A DNA stretch of 64,000 bases, taken from Brachionus manjavacas (taxonomy: Eukaryota > Rotifera > Eurotatoria > Ploima > Brachionidae). Both the position numbers and the translations under genes were made by a program. Position 1 is the stretch's first letter. Each line of letters opens with the position of its first letter. Positions 44,841-53,331 of the stretch are shown here, in pieces. The notes beneath the pieces were generated by a model. It had not been told where the DNA came from and did no database searches. It saw only the letters and a list, made by a program, of their open reading frames with translations. The stretch spans positions 1,736,001 through 1,800,000 of the forward strand of contig JAHQIY010000004.1 of NCBI GenBank assembly GCA_019054805.1, written 5' to 3'.

Positions 44841-46070
44841 ATGAAGCTGATTCTTTTTTTATTCGAATTTTTTTTTTGCATAAAATATTCTTATCTAAGT
44901 CTAACATATGAGGGTTTTTTTAAAAAATTAAATGGAAAAGAATTTTCGATTGACAATGCAGAAAACATAGAAGTTGTTAAAATGAATCAAAAATATGGTT
45001 TTGAATGTGCTTTGGCATGCTTTAAAAAACAAGCTTGCTTTGTGGCGATTCTGAAACAGGATTATTGCACATTAATCAAAAAATGCCCAAATAATTCATA
45101 TTATCAGGAAAATAAAAATTCAATTTTATTCGAGAAAAAAATCGAATGTACAAATGAATATTTTAATTTAACAAGTAATGCTTTAAAAATATAAGAAAAA
45201 AATTTATTTACAAATTTTTTAGCAACTATGAATTTAAATAGCCATACAAATATTGTTAATTCACTTGTAGTTCTTCACAACGGTGACTTGGCTAGTGGTT
45301 CACAAGATAATACAATCAAAGTTTGGAATTTAAATGATGGAACAGTTAAAATGACGTTGAATGGTCATAGAGGTGAAGTTTTTTCACTGGCAGTACTTCA
45401 TAATGGTGATCTGGCGAGTGGTTCACAAGATAGTACAATAAAAATTTGGAATTTGACTGATGGTACAGAAAAACTAACATTAAATGAGCATGAATGGGCA
45501 GTTAGATCACTCGCAGTTCTTCAAAACGGTGATCTTGCAAGCTGTTCAGGTGATTATAAAATTAAAATATGGAATCTACAAAATGGATCATCAAAAATGA
45601 CATTGAATGGACACACAGGGACCGTGTTGTCGATTGCAGTTCTTCACAACGGCGATCTGGCAAGTGGTTCAAATGATCTAAAAATCTTTATCTGGAATTT
45701 AAATAATGGAACAGTCAAAATGACACTGACCGGTCATTTAAGCACTGTTTGGTCGCTTGTTGTTCTCAACAATGGTGATCTGGCTAGTGGTTCACAAGAT
45801 AATACAATCAAAGTTTGGAATTTAAATGATGGAACAGTTAAAATTACATTGATTGGTCATTCAGGAACAGTTCGATCACTAGCTGTTCTTCACAACGGTG
45901 ACTTGGCTAGTGGTTCACAAGATAATACAATCAAAGTTTGGAATTTAAATGATGGAACAGTTAAAATGACGTTGAATGGTCATTCAGGTGAAGTTTTTTC
46001 ACTGGCAGTATTTCAAAATGGTGATCTGGCGAGTGGTTCACAAGATAGTACAATAAAAATTTGGAATTGA
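44841..46070 (+). CDS. Predicted secreted PAN-like / seven-bladed WD40 protein
   Basis: Exon 1 (44841-45174) and exon 2 (45223-46070) join in frame across a 48-bp GT...AG intron (45175-45222) to give 393 residues. Residues 1-20 are a signal peptide (MKLILFLFEFFFCIKYSY). Residues about 20-105 are Cys-containing with a PAN/apple-like pattern (ECALACFKKQACFVAIL, YCTLIKKC). Seven WD40 repeats of 41 residues follow, each with NGDLASGSQDxTIKxWN. The last blade lacks its outer strand; the segment LTTTMNLNSH spanning the splice junction can supply it and close the propeller. The ATG lies 11 nt after an AATAATAG acceptor. Function unknown. Confidence 0.75.
45240..46067 (+). repeat. 123-bp tandem repeats encoding WD40 blades
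   Basis: Seven in-frame 123-bp units. Units 1-2 and 6-7 are almost identical at the DNA level, including silent sites (for example GTTTTTTCACTGGCAGTA and GCGAGTGGTTCACAAGATAG). Units 3-4 are more diverged. This implies recent duplication or gene conversion of a two-blade block. Confidence 0.85.
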
Positions 46071-46600
46071 ATCTTAAATGGTCAATTAATTAAGATTTTT
46101 ATAAATTTGTTCAAATTTAATGCCGCTTTCAAATTTTTTTTTAAATTGGATGGTGTTTAATTTTGGCATATTTTTTTTGAAAAAAAAATTTATATTTTTT
46201 TAATTTAAATTTTTTATAAGTTAACTATTAAACTAGAATCAAGCAAAATCAAGTTTGAAGTATTTTAAAACTTAAGTATTGAAATTTTCGAATTTTTTAA
46301 ATAAAAAAAATTGATTCAAAAATCATTCATTTTCTTATAGCATGTAGTTACGCCACTGCTTATTAATCTAGTTTTCAAGATTTTCTTTCTAATTAAAAAT
46401 AAAATATGTTAATTAGAAAACCCTAATGACTAAAATCAAAATACTGACCGGAAAAAATTCTCCTTAAACTTTCAATAGTAAAAACCATTTTTATGAATCG
46501 TAAAACACCAAAATTTAATTTTATAACACTCTTTCGACTGCTTTCGACTGGACTATTTTATATGATACCTGTTATAAAAGATTACTTAGAATAACCAAGT
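46071..46600. other. AT-rich stretch downstream of the WD40 gene
   Basis: No gene seen. Probable 3' UTR and intergenic sequence. Confidence 0.4.
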
Positions 46601-46739
46601 GTGTTATAGTGATTCATATAATCCTCTTTTGTTTCAAAAAAATCAAAATGCTTTAGCAATCTAAAAGGTTTATTAGTAATCCGAATTCAACGTTTCCTTT
46701 TAAAACATCCTCATGTATTAGAGTTTTCGATTAGGTGGC

Positions 46740-47063
46740 TATTTCTTAAAGGGTGCTATTTGCTCCTCCTTCACTTTTTTTATTTGATTTATATTCCTAA
46801 TCTTATCTTCTTCTATTTTCGTCTATACTGGCCATTAACTCAGCTCTTTTGAAGAGTGGCTCTATAAGCACTTTCTTAGGTTTTCCAGAATTTTGAACAT
46901 TTTGAAGCCATTCCATTTTTTCGACTTCTGTAGAGCTTACCAATTCGCTGTCTTCATCTAATCTCTGGAATTAATTTTCAAAAGACCTATTTTGTGTCTT
47001 TATCAAGTGTAACAACTCTTGTACACTAACTTTTTCGAGGTAATCTTTTGAAATAGGTGCCAT
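46740..47063 (-). pseudogene. Unrecognised coding-like segment
   Basis: From an ATG at 47063 the minus strand reads MAPISKDYLEKVSVQELLHL, then LDEDSELVSSTEVEKMEWLQ, GKPKKVLIEPLFKRAELMAS and IDENRRR, with stops near 46965 and 46815. Composition is protein-like and charged, but no family is recognised. It may be a decayed ORF of a transposable element next to the Tc1 fragment. Confidence 0.4.
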
Positions 47064-47334
47064 AAAAAATATCATCTTTTTTTTTCGCTTTTACTAATTG
47101 TAACCGGTTTATAATAAATACAAAATATTGTTTAAAAGCTTTAATTAAAGAATTGAACGTTCTGATGTCAAGAACACCAGCTTATAATTAGGTCAGGATG
47201 TGAGCTTAGTGCTAAATGTATTTGTCAGCATTTCGAAGCGTCGTCCTTCTGAAATAGTGACTAGTATAATTCTTACTTATCTTTGTGCGTTAGTTGACAA
47301 GTTAATGAATAAGTGATTATTAAGGGTAACATGT

Positions 47335-47740
47335 ATACCAATTTTACAAAACGGTGGAGGCTCAGCCGGTATCTGAAGATACATTTTTTACAAAAAAACT
47401 GGCATTTGCAACATTAATACAGAACGAATTAATCGATTTGTCTACATCAACACTATGACTACTATTTGAGCCAAATGACCATTATATTTTTCGACAAGAT
47501 GGTGCTTCGGCACATACCACTTCCTCGAAAGTATGAGACTCAGTAATTGACTGTTTGAAAAAACTGAGCACTGAGCTTCTGCCATGGTTTGTTCGTTTTA
47601 ATCTCAGCCAAATCGAGAACTTATGGTCATACATGGTTGCCAAAATGGTAAACACTAAAGTAACTTCTATTAAGCATTTAAAAGAGGTTTTACACAAAGA
47701 GTGGTTTAAGAGAGTAAATTTATTTCTTAATTAATTTTAT
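47335..47740 (+). mobile_element. Tc1/mariner transposase fragment
   Basis: The plus strand reads GGGSAGI, then SYKKTGICNINTERINRF, NDHYIFRQDGASAHTTSSKV, a stop, and ELLPWFVRFNLSQIENLWSY with KHLKEVLHKEW to about 47715. QDGASAHT (second Asp) and LSQIENLWSY (for SPDLNPIENLW, the third catalytic region) are the Tc1 signatures. The catalytic third Asp is lost. The fragment ends about 300 bp before the BRD8 start codon. Confidence 0.75.
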
Positions 47741-48034
47741 CTATTTTTAATTTTTGTATTTTTTTAAGATTTTTTTTGGTTCTATCTTTTTGGATTGTTG
47801 AAAAATAAAAATTAAAAAAAAACACTTTAATTTTCCCGCATTTTGTTCATGTAAAAAAAATTTTTTTGAACATAAAAAAAATATCTCAACTTTTGCGACA
47901 TATTTTAAAAAAATATTTAACAATTAGCTTTTCAGGAAAAAAAACATACAAAAAAAGTGTCGATACATTTATCACTAATATGTATTAATTATTCAGTCTA
48001 AAATTAAAATCTAGTTCCAAAATAAAAAAAAATA

Positions 48035-50218
48035 ATGGAAGTTGTCTCATGCGAGCCAACGAGCACCAAAGTGAATGGTGAGTTGCCCGTACAAAACCCG
48101 CACACATTCACAGAGTCTAACAACGACCCCGATAGCTGGAGCTATCGCGACCAGCTAATGCTAATCTCGTTCGCCATTGTCAACGGCGATTCAAACTGGT
48201 CTCATGTCAGCGACCAAATGAACAAATTTGGTACGAAAAAAAAAACCTCCGCCCAATGCTCAAAAAAATATCGGCAAATAATCAAGGATTTTTTGAACAA
48301 AAGCGAAAAATCCGAGCAAAAAAATCAACTAATAGATTTGAAAAAAATCTACAGTGAAATTGCTGACCAGCATTTAGACGAGATTAACTCGACCATAAAA
48401 TCTCTCAAAGACCAATATGGCCTAACAGCATCGAAACTAAACGACCTAATCGATCAGGAAAGCAGCGAGACCACTGAAATACCTCTTAGTGACAAATTCA
48501 AAGCGTCAATTGTTCAATGGGTCAGTCTAAATGTCGACGTCGATCAAGAGACACTCAATGAACGCTACAATCAAAGCCTAATTGCCAAACTCAAACAACT
48601 CGAAACAAACAAAGAAATGAACCAGGAACTCGTGGATTTGTTGGAAAAAGACGGAAATTTTAAGCGTGAAGAAGACGAGCGCTTGAAGCTCGCTGAATTG
48701 GAAAGACTGGCTGAGATTGAACGCTTGCGGCTGGAAGAAGAAGCAAAAAGACTCGAGGAAAAACGAAAAGAAGAAGAGCAACGCATCAAAAAAGAACAAG
48801 AAGAATTGAGCAAAATAGAGGTAAAAGTCGAGGAGGCTCAGTTTGATGAGGATAGCAAGGACAGCTCTAGATTTAGTAGCGAGGATGACATGCCTTTGCT
48901 CAAAATAGTGAAGAGCAAGGGACTGTTGTCGGACAATAAGACAAAATCGCCGTCACCATTGCCCAGTGAACAAGTGAGGCGTTCGTTGCGCAAAGCCAAG
49001 GGCGACGACGTCTCATCGCCATATCACATGTCGTCCGCCTCCTCGACTGTTTCGACCATCTCTCACAAATCTGTTTCATTGCCATGCTCAAGCTTGTCCG
49101 AAGACAAAGAACACAAACACGAAGTGAAAGCTTCGCCTTCGAACACAAGCTCTGTGTACGACAATTTGGATGGCGACGAAAATCAAGATGTCTTCAAATC
49201 AAAGAAAAAGAGCGCCAGAAAAACAGATGACGAGCCTGTGGAGCAGGCGAGCAGCGGCAATTTGGTAAGCATTAAACAAGAGCCGAAGGAGGGGTGCACT
49301 CTTGATCTGGAGGCCAACAAAGCGGCGAATATTTCAGGCTCGTCGCTCAGCTCTGTGGCTAGTTCAAAGACCAGCGAGGAGGAGAAGAGTCACCGGGCTT
49401 GGAAGAAATCAATTATGATGATTTTGAACAATATTGCGTGTCACAAACACGCGACTATTTTTATGCATCCGGTCAAGGACGAAATAGCGCCTGGCTACTC
49501 GGCTCTAATACACAGGCCCATTGATCTGAGCACAATTAAGAAGAACATTGAGACCGGGTCGACCAGGACCACTAAAGAATTTCAACGAGACATAATGCTC
49601 ATGTTCACAAACGCGCTGATGTACAACTCCACCAATCACAACATACACCGAATAGCGCTGGAGATGTTCAAAGAGGTGTTGGCCGACATTGAGCAATTGC
49701 TGAATGCACAGGAAGCGCTGTGTTCGGCCGAGAACGCGGACGCAGGTGCAAATTATGTGCTAAGCAAGCCGCTGAGGTACAAGGAGATGCGCTCTTCGTC
49801 TACTGCTAGTGATGGCAAGTCGTCTGTGCTGTCCAGTTTGAATGCGACACAGGAGGTGCAGCACGATGAGTCCGTGGCTGGTCTGTTGGCGAAAAAAGGC
49901 CGGCCTATCAAACACACCAAGAGCAATTCGAAGTCGTCGCTGAAGGACGAGTCGGGCAATGATGCTGCGTCTATCAAAAGCAATTCGAGTGTGTCGACGC
50001 CGCGTCAGTCGAGCACAAGAGCGCGGGTGTCAAGTGTGGCCAAACCGAGTCAGCAAAAGTCGCCCAAGCAGACACTCACCAAAAAAGAGGAAACAATTGG
50101 CAAAAAAAGAAAGCCGTCTGTGTCCAATAGTTCAACTAATTTGAATGCTAGTGCCGAACAGGCCAAGGATAAAGATGATGATGTGCCCAAGACCAAGCGA
50201 AGAAAATCGGGAAGATGA
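48035..50218 (+). CDS. BRD8: BRD8-like bromodomain protein (NuA4/TIP60 complex)
   Basis: A single uninterrupted 727-residue frame. Residues about 34-84 form a SANT/Myb-like segment (YRDQLMLISFAIVNGDSNW, then SAQCSKKYRQI) as at the N-terminus of BRD8. Residues 180-265 are a highly charged coiled coil. Residues 270-450 are a Ser-rich disordered part. Residues 452-558 form a bromodomain with ZA-loop PGYSALIHRPIDLSTI (Tyr488) and the acetyl-lysine-binding Asn531 in MYNSTNHNIH. The tail ends in a basic KTKRRKSGR. BRD8 is a subunit of the TIP60/NuA4 histone acetyltransferase. GC content is clearly higher than its surroundings. AATAAA occurs at 50291 and 50303. Confidence 0.88.
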   Translation: MEVVSCEPTSTKVNGELPVQNPHTFTESNNDPDSWSYRDQLMLISFAIVNGDSNWSHVSDQMNKFGTKKKTSAQCSKKYRQIIKDFLNKSEKSEQKNQLIDLKKIYSEIADQHLDEINSTIKSLKDQYGLTASKLNDLIDQESSETTEIPLSDKFKASIVQWVSLNVDVDQETLNERYNQSLIAKLKQLETNKEMNQELVDLLEKDGNFKREEDERLKLAELERLAEIERLRLEEEAKRLEEKRKEEEQRIKKEQEELSKIEVKVEEAQFDEDSKDSSRFSSEDDMPLLKIVKSKGLLSDNKTKSPSPLPSEQVRRSLRKAKGDDVSSPYHMSSASSTVSTISHKSVSLPCSSLSEDKEHKHEVKASPSNTSSVYDNLDGDENQDVFKSKKKSARKTDDEPVEQASSGNLVSIKQEPKEGCTLDLEANKAANISGSSLSSVASSKTSEEEKSHRAWKKSIMMILNNIACHKHATIFMHPVKDEIAPGYSALIHRPIDLSTIKKNIETGSTRTTKEFQRDIMLMFTNALMYNSTNHNIHRIALEMFKEVLADIEQLLNAQEALCSAENADAGANYVLSKPLRYKEMRSSSTASDGKSSVLSSLNATQEVQHDESVAGLLAKKGRPIKHTKSNSKSSLKDESGNDAASIKSNSSVSTPRQSSTRARVSSVAKPSQQKSPKQTLTKKEETIGKKRKPSVSNSSTNLNASAEQAKDKDDDVPKTKRRKSGR

Positions 50219-50349
50219 CATGTGTAAATTTGTTTGTCAAGTTATGTTAAATAGTTTTAATTTTAGATTTTTTTTTCACTTTTTCTCTCGAATAAAATTT
50301 AGAATAAAAATTGAAAACATTTTTCGATTGTTTCTGATTTTTTTGACGG

Positions 50350-50420
50350 GTATTTATATGGCTTCGACGTCGTGTGATTTAGCGACATCTTTGTCGATAT
50401 CACTGGTTAGTTGATGAAAA
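50350..50420 (-). CDS. Candidate terminal exon of a convergent gene
   Basis: On the minus strand a CAACTAACCAG acceptor-like site is followed by DIDKDVAKSHDVEAI and a stop near 50358. The codons are GC-rich like those of neighbouring real exons. No upstream exon could be identified before repeats begin at 50.6 kb, so it could be a relic or chance. Confidence 0.25.
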
Positions 50421-50589
50421 ATTAACTATGAGCCTTTAAGTTATCAAGAAGCATAAATAGCTGGTACAATATATTTAAAAAAGAGGTCTGATAGACCGGC
50501 CCAAGGTTACTTGTGTAAACATTACATCTAGCGACGAGGATAGAAGCCCCTAGAAAAAGTGCTTCTCTGTGGTAGTAATGTTTAACGGG

Positions 50590-50830
50590 CTTAAATTTTT
50601 TGGGGGTGACAAATTTAATTTTTTTAAGATGACAAAAATAACTAAAAGTGGTGACTAATTTAAACTATAAAAAACTAAGCGACTGACAAATATATATATA
50701 TATATTGAGATGACTATTTAATTAGATTGTCATCTATTTATAGATAGGTTTAATTTTTATTCTACTTTATTTTAGTTCTAATTAAGCTGTTTAATAATGC
50801 AATGTTCTAGGATTGTAGGGAATGAGCTTA
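50590..50830 (+). repeat. Dispersed repeat, second copy at the right edge
   Basis: From AAATTTTTTGGGGGTGAC to TAAGCTGTTTAATAATGC this segment is nearly identical to 63764-64000. Both include a (TA)n run and a TAGGTTTAATTTTTATTCTA block. It is non-coding with no obvious inverted ends. Confidence 0.8.
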
Positions 50831-51093
50831 ATTTGTGAGGTTTTCTCATAGTTGACTCTAGCTTGATGATGAGATTCGGACAAAATGGTTTGTCATAATC
50901 GTCTGGAGCTTCCTTCCGATTTTGGTGCTATAGTTCAAGATTTTGATTTTTATTGTCACTTCAAAATCATTATTTTATCAGTCAATTAATTTATTTGTCA
51001 TCAAATGTTAGGAAAGTTATTGGAACAAATAGTTTATTCCTTATTATACAATTTTTTGGAACAAAATTCACTCCTTATCCAGGAGCAATCTGG

Positions 51094-51567
51094 ACAGAGT
51101 TGTTTTTAAGTCACAAGTCTTAAGTCAAGTCAAGTCAATGACTTAAAAATTTTTTTTTTTTTTTTTAAGTCAAGTCAAGTCAATGACTTAAAAATTTTTT
51201 TTTTTTTTTTTAAGTCAAGTCAATGACTTAAAAATTTTTAAGTTTAAAAAGTCGGTAAAAAAAAAAGCGGCAAGTCAAAGTTACGGTCAACATTGTGGCG
51301 GGCGGTCATTTAGCCGTTCAGCTTGGCGGCCAGAATTTGGGACTGCGGCGCTGAAAAAAAAGATGCCAAAATATCATAAAAAATTAAAAAGTTAAGAAAA
51401 TTAAATATGTTTATTAAAAAAAAAAAACCATAATTTTATTAAAAAAAAAAAAAAAATTTTAAGTCATGACTTTGACTTAAAAAAAAAAAAAAAAATTTCA
51501 AGTCATGACTTTGACTTAAATTTTTGTGACTTAGACTTAAAACTGTGACTTAAAAACAAGTCTGAAT
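51094..51567. repeat. Foldback element built of AAGTCA/TGACTT iterations
   Basis: The left arm starts ACAGAGTTGTTTTTAAGTCA and the right arm ends with its near inverse (TGACTTAAAAACAAGTCT). Inside, a unit AAGTCAAGTCAATGACTT followed by a long A/T run is repeated three times on the left, and a related AAGTCATGACTTTGACTT unit twice on the right. A GC-rich island (51285-51350) lies in the middle. Fragments occur at 18.2 and 35.1-35.4 kb. Confidence 0.75.
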
Positions 51568-52862
51568 CTGGATTTAGGAAACACCGGCAAACATCAGATC
51601 ATCTATTCTTTTTAATTCAAATAATTGTGGAATCATTTAATATAATAAAAAGAGTTTGTGGCCTTTTTTTTGATATTTCTAAAGCCTTTGATAGGGTTTG
51701 GCATGAAGGTCTACTTTTTAAATTGATTAAAATGTATCCACCTCATTACTTGACTAACTGGATTAAATCCTTTTTAGACAGTAGGACATTTAAGGTAAAT
51801 GTGAATGACCACTTGACCAAAGAAGATCAAATAACTGCAGGTGTTCCTTAAGGCTCAGTAATTAGTCCTCTTTTATTTAGTATATATATTAATGACATCC
51901 CAAAAAGAAACAAAGCAAATAACGAATATTCTCTGCTTTTCGCAGATGATCTTGTTCCATTCTTTATTTATAACAAAAAAGGGAACCTAGAAAATAAGAT
52001 TAATAAATACACCAACGAACTAGAACAATGGCTTATTAAATGGAAAATGAAGATATCAGTTGAAAAGTAGTGTTCAGTAGTCTTCTCTAGGTACAAAAAA
52101 GGGAGTGATAATCTAAACTTAAAAATTTATGGAAACAGAATAATGAGCCAAAAAGAAATCAAGTTTCTTGGTATAAAATTAGATTATAAATAAAATTTTA
52201 ATATATTAGTAGACGAAATTAAAGAACTCTGCAATAAAAGGCTAAATATAATTAAGATATTGTCAAATAAAAAATGGGGTCTTACTAAAAACACACTAGG
52301 AAATTTATATAAATCTTTAGTCGGATCAATTTTAGACTATTCTTTTCCTTGCTAGAATTCTTTTTTAAGAATATAATATTAAAAAACTACAAATAATTCA
52401 GAATAAAGCAATAAGATCTATCCTTAAGTTAAAATATGATACTCCCTCCAACATCGTGCATCATGAAGCTTTTTATAAACTTTAAATTACTAACAGTCTC
52501 GAATCGGCTTTTTGAGTTGAGTGAGAGATATGTTGGGACAGAACTGAGTCATTCTATTCCATTGGCTCTAAGACTGGTGGAGGAATACAAAGAAGATTTG
52601 GAAACGAGATATATTGAATAACCAACTCCATTGTGCAATTGCTACCTTACTATTTCCTCCACTTGAACTATGTAAACATTTGCCACATGTAACAATCTAT
52701 GTCTTCTGAACTTTCATTTTTTTTTTAGCTTAATTACTTTATTTTGATTTTTTTATCTCATTTTATTAACTTTAATTTTATTTTTTATTTAGTTTTTTTT
52801 TTTTAAATTTATTCTGAAGGAGCCCTAGCTCGGTACAGAAAACAAATAAATTAATAAAATTT
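51568..52862 (+). mobile_element. LINE family A copy, RT region
   Basis: The plus strand encodes FDISKAFDRVWHEGLLFKL, HYLTNWIKSFLDSRTFKV and the ITAGVP motif (to 51851). After one stop it continues with SVISPLLFSIYIND, the catalytic FADD near 51945, NELEQWLIKWKMKISVEK and GNRIMSQKEIKFLGIKLD. The thumb region (LVGSILDYSFPC) and NIVHHEAFYK follow to about 52621. It ends with CTCGGTACAGAAAACAAATA near 52835-52860. Stops and shifts make it inactive. It starts directly at the foldback element, so the junction is an insertion or truncation point. Confidence 0.85.
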
Positions 52863-52985
52863 TGTTTAAAAAAGCGATTTTGACGCTGCTATAATTAATT
52901 AAAATTTCTTTGCTATTTTGACAAGTTTGTTTTGACATAGCTATTAGATTCTCAGCTATTTTAAGATAGATCCTATAGATCTCAC

Positions 52986-53331
52986 GGGGTTGTGAAGTTC
53001 GTTTCAATTCGATCATTTCAATTCAGAAAAACTTGAATAACTTTTTTAATAAAAGAGATAATTCAGTTCTAGTAAATGCTTGATTATAAGCTAATTTGCT
53101 TAATGCAGTAAAATAAGTCTGCAAAATGCTTTGCAATTTTCTGCATTTTGCACCCCATTATAAAGTATTCCAATCAAGTATGCAATTACATTGCAGAGTT
53201 TTTGCAGACATATATTTTTGGATTACTTAACCACTAAGCATTTTACAGAACTAAATTATCTCTTTTAGTAAAAAAGTTATTCAAGTTTATCTGAATTGAA
53301 ACGATCAAATAGAAATGAACTTCACAACCCC
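52986..53331. mobile_element. 346-bp MITE with about 100-bp TIRs, MULE-like target duplication
   Basis: The ends GGGGTTGTGAAGTTC and its inverse begin arms sharing GATCxTTTCAATTCAG, AACTTGAATAACTTTTTTA and AAAAGAGATAATT. The 9-bp flanks AGATCTCAC and AGGTCTCCC match at 7 of 9, as expected for an aged MULE duplication. The centre holds GCAGAGTTTTTGCAGAC, resembling the MITE at 43.4 kb. There is no coding capacity. Confidence 0.7.

Noticed and set aside
45228..46070. WD40 frame as a stand-alone intracellular protein starting at its own ATG
   Set aside because: An in-frame 48-bp GT...AG intron links it to the signal-peptide exon, and the propeller needs residues before that ATG for closure. Kept only as the alternative.
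47482..47697. Minus-strand 71-codon ORF
   Set aside because: It is antisense to the Tc1 transposase fragment on the plus strand.
48571..49983. Several Ser/Phe-rich minus-strand ORFs opposite BRD8
   Set aside because: They are antisense shadows of the Lys/Glu/Ser codons of the BRD8 frame and have no independent support.
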